From Pseudomonas sp. FP1742 (GTDB taxonomy: Bacteria > Pseudomonadota > Gammaproteobacteria > Pseudomonadales > Pseudomonadaceae): DNA of 64,000 nucleotides. The stretch spans positions 124,001 through 188,000 of the forward strand of contig NZ_CP117460.1 in assembly GCF_030687145.1 (NCBI RefSeq), written 5' to 3'. This document shows positions 57,401 to 64,000 of this stretch, in pieces. Position 1 is the first letter of the stretch; every line of letters begins with the position of its first letter. Position numbers and translations under genes: made by a program. The notes beneath the pieces are model-generated. The model did not search any database and was not told where the DNA came from. It saw nothing but the letters and a program-made list of their open reading frames with translations.

Positions 57401-59338
57401 ACGCTGAGCGCGGTGAGCAGCAGCGATGGCGGCATCACCTGGACGGCGACCTTCACGCCTTCGGCGGGCATCAACGACACCACCAACCTGATCACCCTGG
57501 ACAACACCGGGATCAGCGATCTGGCGGGCAACGCCGGCAGCGGCACCACGGATTCCAACAACTACGCCATCGACAGCCAGCGCCCGACCGCCACTATTGT
57601 GTTGAGTGATTCGACCCTGAAGCCGGGGGAAACCGCCCTGGTGACCATCACCTTCAGCGAAGCGGTGACGGGTTTCGACAACAGTGACTTGAGCGTCGCC
57701 AACGGTACCTTGAGCGCGGTCAGCAGCAGCGACGGTGGCCTCACCTGGACCGCGACCTTCACCCCGACTGCCGGGATTACCGACGCCAGCAACCTCATTA
57801 CCCTGAACAACAGCGGCGTGTCGGACGTGGCTGGCAACACTGGAGCAGGCACCACCAACTCGGCCAACTATGTAGTGGAAACCCAGGTGCCGACCGCCAC
57901 CATCGTCGTTGCCGACAGTGCCCTCAAGGCCGGTGAAACCTCGCTGGTGACCATTACCTTCAGCGAAGCGGTGAGCGGTTTTACCAATGCTGACCTGACA
58001 GTCGCCAACGGCACCCTCAGCAGCGTTTCGTCCAGCGATGGCGGCGTGACCTGGACCGCGACGTTCACCCCTGCAGCCGGCGTCACGGACACCACGAACC
58101 TGATCAGCCTGGACAACAGCGGTGTGACCAACGTGTCGGGCAACAGCGGCGTCGGCGTGACTGACTCCAACAACTACGCCATCGACACCGCGCGCCCGAC
58201 CGCGACCATTGTGGTCGCGGACAATAAACTGGGTATCGGCGAGACCACCACGGTGACCTTTACCTTCAGCGAAGCGGTGTCCGGTTTCGACCTGTCGGAC
58301 CTCAGCGTGGCCAATGGCGTGTTGTCCAACCTGGCCAGCAGCGACGGCGGAGTGACCTGGACCGCCACACTCACGCCGACCGCAAGCATCAATGATGCGA
58401 CCAACCTGATCCTGCTCGACACCGGCAATGTGCTCGACGTTGCGGGCAATGCCGGCGCCAGCATCGCCATCTCCAACAACTACGCACTTGATGCGACCCG
58501 CCCGACCGTCAGCATCGTGGTTGCCAACCCGGTGCTGGGGATTGGCCAGACGTCGCTGGTGACCTTCACGTTCAGCGAAGCGGTCAGCAACTTCGATTTG
58601 TCGGACTTGAGCGTGACCAACGGTGAACTGACCAATCTGGCCAGCAGCGACGGCGGCAAGACCTGGACCGGCACCTTCACGCCCACCGCGAACATCACCG
58701 ACCCAAGTAATTTCATTGCGCTGGACACCAGCAATGTGACGGACCTGGCGGGCAACCTGGGCGCCAGCGTTGCGGTATCCAATAACTACACGATCGACAC
58801 CGTACCGACGCCCCCTCCCTTGGTCTTGACACCGGTGGTCGTGGCCGATCCACCGAACGTGCCATTGCAACCGATCATCTTCACCCCACCCACTGGCGAT
58901 CTCGGCTCGCCACTGACCTTTGCCCCGTTGTTTGAACAACGGGTGATGGGCAATGGCATTCGGCCTCTGGGCGACATTTTCATTAACCACGGGGCGCTGA
59001 CGCCGAGTTTTATTGCCCAGGTATTCACCAGCAGCGACAACGGTGGCGATGGCTCAGGCCACGGCTTCCTCGGCTTTGGCGGGGGCGATGGAGGGGTCTT
59101 CGGCAGCAGCACGCTGTCGAGCTTGTTCAATCAGAACACCAGTAGCGAGGGGGATTCGCTGAACACCTTTGGTAATCAGTCAATCAAAGCGGGGGATGCT
59201 TCCCAAGGGCTGCGCGGCGTGTTTGGCGCACCGACTCTAGGCCAGCAATTGCAACAACTCAAAGACACCGAGCAACGGCAGGTCGACAGCCTGGCCGCGG
59301 CTTTGCGCCAGGTCGGCATCAGTGAAATGCAGGCCTGA
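51470..59338 (+). CDS. Giant DUF4347 / Ig-like repeat surface protein (probable adhesin)
   Basis: This is a 2,622-residue probable surface adhesin. The start is the ATG giving MWWSKGKSRVTEGARA, with GGTGAG at ideal spacing; a GTG nine bases earlier is possible. There is no Sec signal peptide; instead the LEPR-type motif L-E-P-R-M-L-F-D-G-A lies at 25-34. A DUF4347 domain (about 90-250) contains H142-G and Y-G-C185. Then come a beta-helix-like region with very glycine-rich loops (about 340-600) and 18 Ig-like repeats of about 102 residues (Big_12-like, about 609-2,445). A proline-rich linker and a 170-residue C-terminus without RTX repeats follow. Each repeat ends in a linker of the form N-Y-x-x-D/E. 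The LapEBC route is unlikely; the local M50/HlyD/TolC set is the expected exporter. Confidence 0.9.
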   Translation: MWWSKGKSRVTEGARALASPMIMSLEPRMLFDGAVAATVADTAQADTHATADAVKAPTADQPVASKDTHGQADATPTPTPVAVPGQSVVFVDSRVKDADSLLKGVAPGTQVVQLDASKDGLQQIADYLDTHQGISSVQIIAHGNAGDLWLGNSYLSADNVAARSAVLAEIGKDMNVGGDIMIYGCYTAEGERGLSFVDSLAQLTGRDIAASSNRTGVGGDWNLEIATGNIESANVLSTTAMSEYQWGLATWTATNNANTGVGSLRAALASAQNGDIVTFSGSMTVQLTSELLINKNVTVDGDLNNDGAADVILDGQYQTRVIEVSSGSIVTLDGLVITRGLVSGNGGNGGYGATGAMAGGIFNAGVLTLNNVTVTSNGASGGGGGGGVTGAFYGGGGGGGGGLGGQGGGHGGSAGPGTGTLGGQAGSGGVGGYGGGYDATHMGGRGGSTTGGAGGVGVSYYSNGGNGATATNGTISIGGGGGGAGWDKVGGAGGNAVGGIYNASSGTITVIGTSTISNNIGAGGGGGGGGGQGSNASNGGIGGRGVGAIWNKGTLLITAANFAALAGNAAASGAGGTAQGGGSTGTSPTSFSTIYNDGGVLNTAYSPPPTATIVVADTTLSIGETSLVTITFSEAVTGFTNADLTIANGTLTAVTSGDGGITWTATFTPSASISDTTNVITLDNTGVINGLGTAGVGTTNSNNYTVDTVRPTASIVFADTALKVGETSLVTITFNEAVTGLTNADLTIANGTLTAVSSSDGGLTWTGTFTPTASITDATNLVTLDNTGVSDLAGNAGSGTTDSNNYAIDTVRPTATLVVADTSLSVGETSLVTITFSEAVSGFTNADLSIANGTLTAVSSSDGGITWTATFTPSASVNDTTNLITLNNTGISDLAGNTGSGTTDSNNYAIDTLRPTATIVVADNALKIGETSLVTITFSEAVSGLTNADLTIANGTLTAVSSSDGGITWTATFTPTASISDTTNLITLDNTGVIDAVGNAGSGTTDSNNYAIDMVRPTATIVVADNALKIGETSLVTITFNEAVTGLTNADLTIANGTLTSVSSSDGGITWTATFTPSASINDTTNLITLDNTGISDLAGNAGSGTTDSNNYAIDTVRPTATIVVADTTLTAGETSLVTITFSEAVSGFTNADLTIANGTLSAVSSSDGGVTWTATFTPSAGINDTTNLITLNNTGVSDLAGNTGSGTTNSNNYAIDTAPPTATIVVADNALKIGETSLVTITFDQAVTGFTNADLSIANGTLSAVSSSDGGITWTATFTPTASITDATNLITLDNSGVQAAASGNVGTGTTDSNNYAIDTVRPTATIVVADSALRIGETSLVTITFSEAVSGFTNADLTIANGTLTAVSSSDGGITWTATFTPTASINDTTNLITLNNTGISDLAGNAGSGTTDSNNYAIDTVRPTATIVVADTTLTAGETSLVTITFSEAVSGFTNADLTIANGTLTAVSSSDGGITWTATFTPTVGVNDSSNVITLNNTGVSDLAGNTGSGTTNSGNYTIDTVLPTATIVVADNALKIGETSLVTITFSEAVTGFTNADLTIANGTLSAVSSSDGGITWTATFTPTTSITDATNLITLDNTGVQAAASGNVGSGTTDSNNYAIDTVRPTATIVVADSALAVGQTSVVTITFSEAVTGFSLADLTVSNGTLSSLSTSDNITYTATLTPAASITDATNLITLDNTGVTDGAGNTGSGTTDSNNYAVDSQRPTATIVLADAALSAGETSLVTITFSEAVTGFTNADLTIANGTLTAVSSSDGGITWTATFTPTAGVNDTSNVITLNNTGVTDVAGNTGSGTTNSGNYTIDTVLPTATIVVADNALKIGETSLVTITFSEAVTGFTNADLTIANGTLTAVSSSDGGITWTATFTPTASNTDATNLITLDNTGVQAAASGNVGSGTTDSNNYAIDTVRPTATIVVADTALQIGETSLVTITFSEAVSGFTNADLTIANGTLSAVSSSDGGITWTATFTPSAGINDTTNLITLDNTGISDLAGNAGSGTTDSNNYAIDSQRPTATIVLSDSTLKPGETALVTITFSEAVTGFDNSDLSVANGTLSAVSSSDGGLTWTATFTPTAGITDASNLITLNNSGVSDVAGNTGAGTTNSANYVVETQVPTATIVVADSALKAGETSLVTITFSEAVSGFTNADLTVANGTLSSVSSSDGGVTWTATFTPAAGVTDTTNLISLDNSGVTNVSGNSGVGVTDSNNYAIDTARPTATIVVADNKLGIGETTTVTFTFSEAVSGFDLSDLSVANGVLSNLASSDGGVTWTATLTPTASINDATNLILLDTGNVLDVAGNAGASIAISNNYALDATRPTVSIVVANPVLGIGQTSLVTFTFSEAVSNFDLSDLSVTNGELTNLASSDGGKTWTGTFTPTANITDPSNFIALDTSNVTDLAGNLGASVAVSNNYTIDTVPTPPPLVLTPVVVADPPNVPLQPIIFTPPTGDLGSPLTFAPLFEQRVMGNGIRPLGDIFINHGALTPSFIAQVFTSSDNGGDGSGHGFLGFGGGDGGVFGSSTLSSLFNQNTSSEGDSLNTFGNQSIKAGDASQGLRGVFGAPTLGQQLQQLKDTEQRQVDSLAAALRQVGISEMQA
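53293..58801 (+). repeat. 18 tandem 306-bp Ig-like repeats in the DUF4347 adhesin gene
   Basis: Eighteen head-to-tail units of about 306 bp (a few of 303-309) encode E-T-S-L-V-T-I-T-F-S-E-A-V type Ig-like domains. The first and last few units are more diverged than the central ones. Every unit carries a linker tyrosine in N-Y-[ATV]-[IVL]-[DE]. Confidence 0.92.
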
Positions 59339-59378
59339 AAAACCATTAAAGCAGTGCGGCACCGGGGGCAATACAGGG

Positions 59379-60893
59379 ATGAAAAGAAGTCAGAAGTTGT
59401 TCGGCGCCAGCTTGCTGGCGCTGGCGATCAGCGGATGTGCAGTTACCAGTCAACCGATCGAACGCAGCGTCAGCCAACAGCGCGCCAAAAGCGATCTGCA
59501 AAACATGTACAAGGGTCAGGAGCCCCTCAGCGGACCGCTGACCCTGCACCAGGCCATGGCCCGCGCGGTGAAATACAACCTCGAAGGCCGGCTCAAGATC
59601 ATGGAAGAGGCCCTGGCCAAACGCCAACTCGACCTCGCCAGTTTCGACATGCTGCCGCGCATGGCGCTGGATGCCGGTTACGTGGGACGCAACAACGTCA
59701 ACGCCTCCAGCAGCCAGAGCGTGCGCACCGGCACCCAGTCCCTGGAGCCGTCGACCTCCCAGGACCGCGACCGTGACGTGGCGGACCTGACCATGGTCTG
59801 GAACGTGCTCGACTTCGGCGTCAGCTATATCAGCGCCAAACAACAGGGCGATCAGCGGCTGATCGTGCAGGAACGTCGGCGCAAGGTGATCAACACCATC
59901 GTCCAGGACGTGCGCTCGGCCTATTGGCGAGCCATGGCCGCCGAACGTTTGCTCAAGCAGATCGACAGCCTGATGGCCCGAGTCGAAACCGCTCGCAACA
60001 ATAGCCAGAGCATGAGCGAGCAGCGCATCGGCGATCCAATTCAGTCGCTGGGTTATCAGCGCTCGCTGATCGAAGCCACGCGGCAACTGGAGGAGCAACG
60101 CCGCGCACTGTCGCTGGCGAAAACCGAACTGGCGACCCTGATCAACCTGCCTCCGAGTACCAATCTGACGCTGGCGACCCAGGACGACTATGTCATTCCG
60201 GAACTCAAGGTCGACCTCGCCAGCCTGGAACAGGAAGCTTTGACCAGTCGGCCGGAGCTGCGAGAGCAGGATTACCAGACCCGCATCAGCGCGGCCGAAA
60301 CCCGCAAAGCCATGCTGCGCCTGTTACCAGGGCTGGAGTTCTCCGCTGGCGGGCATTACGACAGCAACTCGTTTTTGGTGGAACAGAGCTGGGCGGATTA
60401 CGGGGTGAAAGTCACCTGGAACCTGTTCAATGTGATTTCCGCACCCGCCGCGATCGACGTCGCCAAGGCCGGCGAAGAAGTCGCCACGGCACGTCGTCAG
60501 GCGATGTCCATCGCAGTGTTGGCCCAGCTCTACGTGGCCAACGCCAACTACCGCGAAGCACTGCGGCAGTTCCAGACCAATCAGCAGTTGTCGAACATCG
60601 ACGGGCAAATCATCGGCCAGCTGCGCAACCGCTATCAGGCGGCCGGGCTGGGCGAACTGGATCTGATCCAGGGCGAGCTGAACACGTTGCAGGCCGATCT
60701 GCGTCGCGACCTGTCCTACGCTGACCTGCGCAACGCTTACGGGCAAATCTTCGCCAGCGCCGGTCTCGATCCGCTGCCGGACGAGGTGCAATCTACCGAA
60801 GTCCAGTCCATCGCCACGGCGCTGGCCAATCGCGAAGCGGCGTGGGCGGCGGGCGATATCACGGTGCCGGTGGCCCATGCCCCGGTCCGCTGA
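59379..60893 (+). CDS. TolC-family outer-membrane lipoprotein of the adhesin locus
   Basis: This 504-residue TolC-like protein has a lipoprotein signal MKRSQKLFGASLLALAISGC (lipobox I-S-G-C) and two TolC repeats (L-T-L-H-Q-A-M-A-R-A-V-K-Y-N-L begins the first). The start was moved from 59322 to the ATG at 59379, just before a clear signal peptide. It lies 40 nt after the adhesin stop and overlaps the APS kinase gene by 17 nt. It is the obvious outer-membrane exit for the adaptors encoded at 42831-47026, which have no OMF of their own. Confidence 0.9.
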   Translation: MKRSQKLFGASLLALAISGCAVTSQPIERSVSQQRAKSDLQNMYKGQEPLSGPLTLHQAMARAVKYNLEGRLKIMEEALAKRQLDLASFDMLPRMALDAGYVGRNNVNASSSQSVRTGTQSLEPSTSQDRDRDVADLTMVWNVLDFGVSYISAKQQGDQRLIVQERRRKVINTIVQDVRSAYWRAMAAERLLKQIDSLMARVETARNNSQSMSEQRIGDPIQSLGYQRSLIEATRQLEEQRRALSLAKTELATLINLPPSTNLTLATQDDYVIPELKVDLASLEQEALTSRPELREQDYQTRISAAETRKAMLRLLPGLEFSAGGHYDSNSFLVEQSWADYGVKVTWNLFNVISAPAAIDVAKAGEEVATARRQAMSIAVLAQLYVANANYREALRQFQTNQQLSNIDGQIIGQLRNRYQAAGLGELDLIQGELNTLQADLRRDLSYADLRNAYGQIFASAGLDPLPDEVQSTEVQSIATALANREAAWAAGDITVPVAHAPVR

Positions 60894-61482
60894 TCTGCTG
60901 GCGCCGACGGCGAGCATCAGCCGCGCCCAACGGGAGGCCCGCAACGGCCATCGCGGCACAGCGATTCTGCTGACTGGTTTACCAGCGGCGGGCAAGTCGA
61001 CGCTGGCCCAGGCTCTGCACGCCGAGTTGTTCGAACATGGCATGCAGAGTGTGGTGCTCGATGGCGATGGACTGCGGGTCGGGCTCAATCGTGACCTGGA
61101 GTTTACCGATGGCGATCGTCTGGAAAACATCCGTCGTGCCAGTGAACTGGCGGCGCTGTTGGTCGAGAACGGGCAGATAGTCATCCTCGCGATGATCGCG
61201 CCCTTGGTGGAACTGCGTGAATTGTTCGCCGGACGGTTGGGCGAGGATTATCGCGAAGTCTGGTGCAGTGCTTCTTTGGCGGTATGTGAACAGCGTGATC
61301 CCAAAGGTCATTACGCTCGGGCCCGACGGGGTGAGTTGGCGGGATTTACCGGTGTTTCGGCGCCTTACGAACCGCCGCCTTGCCCGTCATTGGTGCTCGA
61401 CACGGGCACGCATTCGGTCGAGGCCTGTCTTGACCGTTTGCTGACCTGGCTCGGCGAATGTGCGGTGCTGCCAAAACGATGA
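60877..61482 (+). CDS. cysC: Adenylyl-sulfate (APS) kinase, CysC-type
   Basis: This 201-residue stand-alone APS kinase makes PAPS from APS and ATP. It has the P-loop G-L-P-A-A-G-K-S-T, V-L-D-G-D-G-L-R, the N-I-R-R motif and the C-terminal Y-E-P-P region that lines the APS site. The ATG lies inside the 3' end of the TolC-like gene and the stop overlaps the hydroxylase start. Placement between the adhesin and sulfotransferase genes indicates a dedicated PAPS supply for the two local sulfotransferases rather than for assimilation. Confidence 0.92.
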   Translation: MPRSADLLAPTASISRAQREARNGHRGTAILLTGLPAAGKSTLAQALHAELFEHGMQSVVLDGDGLRVGLNRDLEFTDGDRLENIRRASELAALLVENGQIVILAMIAPLVELRELFAGRLGEDYREVWCSASLAVCEQRDPKGHYARARRGELAGFTGVSAPYEPPPCPSLVLDTGTHSVEACLDRLLTWLGECAVLPKR

Positions 61483-62264
61483 GCCGACCGGCATTCTCAC
61501 GGTTGCCGGTGACGGTGGATTTACCGTTGCTGTTGCAGGCGTTGGCGGCGATCGGTGAGAACGACTGGCACGGTCACTTCAATAGCGCTTACTGCACCGG
61601 CGACTGGAGCGGTGTGGCGCTGATTTCCGCAACCGATGCCTTGACGGAACTGGCACCCGGCCGCGGTGAGCCGCAGTGGCGCGAACCCTGGCGGCGGGAT
61701 GCTCGATGGCAGCGAGGCCTGCGGGATCTGCCGCTGGAGATCGTCTGCGCGCGCCTGTTGCGGCTCGGCCCTGGCGGGCGTATCCATGAGCATCGTGACT
61801 ATGACCTGGGCGAACCGGATGCGGACTTGCGTCTGCATATCCCGCTGCTCAGCCCACCCCATGTGGACTTCATGCTGGACGGCCAGCGCATGCCGATGAC
61901 CGCTGGTGAATGCTGGTATCTCGACCTCTCGCGGCCCCATCGCGTGGACAATCGCGATACCCGGGCACGGATTCATCTGGTGCTCGATTGCCGGCCCGGC
62001 GCCTGGCTGGAGCAGGCGATTATCGACGGGCTGGCAACCACGCCGTCGCCGCAAATCGGTCATCAAGCTTTAGAGCAATTCAAGGCACTGTTGGCCAGCG
62101 ATCCGCAGCTGTGCAAGACCTTGCAAGGTTTGCCGGACAACGAAGCCTTTATCGCCTGCACCCTGGCGTTGGCCGCCGAGCGTGGCCTCGTGTTCACCCG
62201 CGAAGAACTGCGCGCGGCGATGCGCGACGGTCGCCGACAGTGGACTGAACAATGGAGCGCCTGA
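61479..62264 (+). CDS. Aspartyl/asparaginyl beta-hydroxylase with Nif11-like C-terminal domain
   Basis: This 261-residue protein starts at an ATGA overlap with cysC. Residues 1-185 are an Asp/Asn beta-hydroxylase-type Fe/2-oxoglutarate dioxygenase: candidate iron and substrate motifs are I-H-E-H-R-D-Y-D-L-G, L-R-L-H-I-P-L and R-P-H-R-V-D-N, and R-A-R-I-H-L-V-L-D supplies the 2-oxoglutarate arginine. Residues 195-249 match the Nif11-like leader-peptide pattern (L-x-x-F-x-x-L-L-A-S-D-P-x-L ... A-A-E-R-G-L-V-F-T-x-E-E-L). Such domains normally occur as RiPP leaders, so a fusion to a hydroxylase is unusual. The likely substrates are Asp or Asn residues of the adhesin or of the tail-collar protein. 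Confidence 0.87.
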   Translation: MSRPAFSRLPVTVDLPLLLQALAAIGENDWHGHFNSAYCTGDWSGVALISATDALTELAPGRGEPQWREPWRRDARWQRGLRDLPLEIVCARLLRLGPGGRIHEHRDYDLGEPDADLRLHIPLLSPPHVDFMLDGQRMPMTAGECWYLDLSRPHRVDNRDTRARIHLVLDCRPGAWLEQAIIDGLATTPSPQIGHQALEQFKALLASDPQLCKTLQGLPDNEAFIACTLALAAERGLVFTREELRAAMRDGRRQWTEQWSA

Positions 62265-63223
62265 ACCTCAAGGGCTGGTTGCCGATTCGCGTGTGGCAAG
62301 AGGCTGGAGCATGGCAAGTCGACTGGTGCTGGTTCGGTGACTCGCGGCTGCATCAGCCGTTTTTTCGTGATGCCGTGGAGGATGCGCTGCGGCTGCCGTT
62401 CAATCAGGCGTTTCGGCGGAAAACGGCGTTGTCGACCCTCGCGGACTGGCGGGCTTGCAGTCCCGGCCTGACGCCGAGCGCTTTTATCTTTCACGCGTCC
62501 CGCTGTGGCTCGACCCTGATCAGCCAGATGCTGGCGCGACTCGACAATCACATTGTCATCAGCGAACCACCGCCACTGGACGTGTTGCTGCGCAGCGATT
62601 TGCCTGCCGTCGAGCGTCGTGCCGCGATCAAGGGGTTACTGTCGGCCTACGGACAATGTCGACGTGGTGTGGAGCAACGGTTGGTGATCAAACTCGACGC
62701 CTGGAACATCGGTGAACTGCCGTTGCTGCGTGAATGCTTCCCCGAAACGCCGTGGCTGTTTCTTTATCGCGATCCGCTGGAAATCGCTGTCTCGCATCTG
62801 CGTCGCCCGGGCGTGCACATGGTGCCGGGGATGATCGGCGCCAGTGTGCTGGATGACGAACTTGCGTTCAGCGGCCGTGAGGATTACATCGCTCGGCGAT
62901 TGGCGCGGTTGCTGGCGTCGGGGTTGGCGCAATGCCAGGCGTTTGGTGGCCGGGCGGTGAATTACAGCGAATTGCCGCAGGCCATGGCGGGGCGGTTGGC
63001 AACGTTCTTTGCTTTGGACATCGAGCAGCGCCGGCAGGTGTTTGCGGCGGCGGGGCAACATGCCAAGCAACCGTCGCAGGTGTTTGTCGACGACAGCGAA
63101 GGCAAGCATCGCGAAGCCTCGGCGTTGCTTCGTGAGCGGGTGGAACGCTGGGCGCGGGAACCGTATGAGGCGTTGGAAAAAGATCGGCTCAGGATTTTGA
63201 CGACAAATCCGCCATCCCCTTGA
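62252..63223 (+). CDS. Sulfotransferase (P-loop, PAPS-dependent), second copy
   Basis: This 323-residue sulfotransferase has the phosphosulfate loop [11 protein letters not shown] at about 82-92 and a 3'-phosphate region [14 protein letters not shown]. An N-terminal extension of about 75 residues is absent from the other copy, and the two proteins are only distantly similar, so they are not a recent duplication. It overlaps the hydroxylase gene by 13 nt, making cysC, hydroxylase and sulfotransferase one coupled unit. Its 3' end overlaps the convergent slipin gene by 35 nt. Confidence 0.87.
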   Translation: MERLNLKGWLPIRVWQEAGAWQVDWCWFGDSRLHQPFFRDAVEDALRLPFNQAFRRKTALSTLADWRACSPGLTPSAFIFHASRCGSTLISQMLARLDNHIVISEPPPLDVLLRSDLPAVERRAAIKGLLSAYGQCRRGVEQRLVIKLDAWNIGELPLLRECFPETPWLFLYRDPLEIAVSHLRRPGVHMVPGMIGASVLDDELAFSGREDYIARRLARLLASGLAQCQAFGGRAVNYSELPQAMAGRLATFFALDIEQRRQVFAAAGQHAKQPSQVFVDDSEGKHREASALLRERVERWAREPYEALEKDRLRILTTNPPSP

Positions 63224-63947
63224 GTAACTCGATCGGCAGCGGGAAGACGATGGTTGAACTCTTGTCCCCCGCGATCGCACTCAGCGTCTGCATGTAACGC
63301 AGCTGCATGGCTCCCGGCTGGCGCCCGAGCATTTCGGCAGCCTGCATGAGTTTTTCCGAGGCCTGCAATTCGCCTTCGGCGTGGATCACCTTGGCCCGGC
63401 GTTCCCGTTCGGCTTCGGCCTGTTTGGCGATGGCGCGAATCATCGATTCGTTGAGGTCTACGTGCTTGATCTCGACGGTGGCCACCTTGATGCCCCAGGC
63501 ATCGGTCTGGGCATCGAGCACTTGCTGGACGTCGACGTTCAGTCGTTCCCGTTCGGCCAGCAACTCATCGAGTTCATGTTTACCGAGCACCGCCCGCAAT
63601 GTGGTCTGGGCCAGTTGGCTGGTGGCCATGAGAAAGTCTTCGACCTGAATGATCGCCTTTTGCGGATCGAGCACGCGAAAATACAGCACTGCATTGACCT
63701 TGACCGAGACGTTGTCGCGGGTGATCACGTCTTGCGGCGGTATGTCGAGCACCACGGTCCGCAGATCGACACGAACCATTTGTTGAACCGCCGGAATCAG
63801 CAGGATCAGACCCGGGCCCTTGACCTGCCAGAAGCGTCCGAGCTGGAACACCACGCCGCGTTCGTATTCGCGCAGAATGCGGAAAGTCGACCCCGCCAGT
63901 GCAATCAGCAATAACAGCAGCGCGGCAAAACCCAATTGCAGACCCAT
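63189..63947 (-). CDS. Slipin, SPFH/band-7 membrane protein
   Basis: This 252-residue stomatin-like protein has an N-terminal membrane hairpin (about 4-24) and an SPFH domain ([13 protein letters not shown], then [14 protein letters not shown]). A coiled-coil segment rich in [10 protein letters not shown] follows. The ATG is preceded by GGAGAA and the end of an nfeD-like gene, the usual partner of slipins. It scaffolds membrane microdomains in other bacteria. It is convergent with, and slightly overlaps, the sulfotransferase gene. Confidence 0.93.
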   Translation of the reverse strand: MGLQLGFAALLLLLIALAGSTFRILREYERGVVFQLGRFWQVKGPGLILLIPAVQQMVRVDLRTVVLDIPPQDVITRDNVSVKVNAVLYFRVLDPQKAIIQVEDFLMATSQLAQTTLRAVLGKHELDELLAERERLNVDVQQVLDAQTDAWGIKVATVEIKHVDLNESMIRAIAKQAEAERERRAKVIHAEGELQASEKLMQAAEMLGRQPGAMQLRYMQTLSAIAGDKSSTIVFPLPIELLKGMADLSSKS

Positions 63948-63949
63948 GA

Positions 63950-64000
63950 CTATTCTCCACCCGGTGCCGCGTCAGTCGCGGCCACTTGCAGCAGTAGACC
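63950..64000 (-). CDS. NfeD-like protein, C-terminal end only
   Basis: The last 16 codons ([16 protein letters not shown]) and a TAG stop of a gene entering from the right edge are visible, two nucleotides before the slipin ATG. The position, and a final G-L-x-L-x-V strand, fit the OB-fold end of NfeD, the standard partner of slipins. The identification is by context. Confidence 0.6.
   Translation of the reverse strand, partial: GLLLQVAATDAAPGGE

Noticed and set aside
53251..59130. Minus-strand frames opposite the DUF4347 adhesin repeats, including one of 962 codons
   Set aside because: They recur every 306 bp exactly with the adhesin repeat and have valine/alanine-rich nonsense composition; they are shadows.

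Overview
The window looks like chromosomal DNA of a Pseudomonas of the fluorescens group. The support is high GC, many REP/REPIN-type palindromes built on a GAGCGGGCTTGCTCGCGA core, a complete lapG-lapD / lapA-lapE-lapB-lapC locus next to an rRNA operon, and an mgo/pvf signal cluster. All identifications come from reading the sequence; no database search was run.

Layout. (1) 1-1533: the 3' end of an rRNA operon (partial 23S, then two tandem 5S genes, each with a terminator). (2) 1838-3718: a dCache chemoreceptor behind a FliA-like promoter. (3) 9483-3854, minus strand: a four-gene operon matching mgoBCAD/pvfABCD, which makes a small diazeniumdiolate-type signal (leudiazen/valdiazen class) in relatives. 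(4) 10243-13849: a GntR/FCD regulator, then lapG and lapD. (5) 14103-15095: a structured C4-like leader RNA in front of a small DUF3077-type gene, and a small gene often mislabelled tryptophan synthase beta. (6) 15243-33134: the giant RTX adhesin gene lapA and its divergent type I secretion genes lapE, lapB and lapC. (7) 33438-37143: a TauD-type dioxygenase with a sulfonate/sulfate-ester-type ABC transporter. (8) 37346-42706: a LysR regulator and an EmrB/EmrA/OMF tripartite efflux operon. (9) 42831-63223: a probable secretion and modification locus, described next. (10) 63189-64000: a slipin (SPFH) gene and the end of an nfeD-like gene.

The region most worth attention is 42831-63223. It encodes two HlyD-like adaptors (one with a GAF-like cytoplasmic domain), an inner-membrane M50 metalloprotease fused to a PqqD-like N-terminus and a HlyD-like C-terminus, a GNAT acetyltransferase, a DUF6916 protein, a phage-tail-collar (MdpB-like) protein, a GT39-type glycosyltransferase, two sulfotransferases, an APS kinase, an Asp/Asn beta-hydroxylase carrying a Nif11-like C-terminal domain, a TolC-type lipoprotein, and a 2,622-residue DUF4347/Ig-like adhesin with neither a Sec signal peptide nor an RTX tail. 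No ABC ATPase is encoded there. My inference is a non-ABC tripartite export system with a proteolytic, leader-recognising inner-membrane component, whose giant cargo is hydroxylated and sulfated (and perhaps glycosylated). Each of the cargo's 18 Ig-like repeats carries a linker tyrosine in an N-Y-x-x-D/E context, which is a natural candidate sulfation site.

The window therefore holds two unrelated giant-adhesin machines. The Lap system is controlled by c-di-GMP through LapD and LapG; the second system shows no LapD/LapG-like element. REP pairs sit in most intergenic gaps, and one has become the start of the efflux OMF coding sequence.
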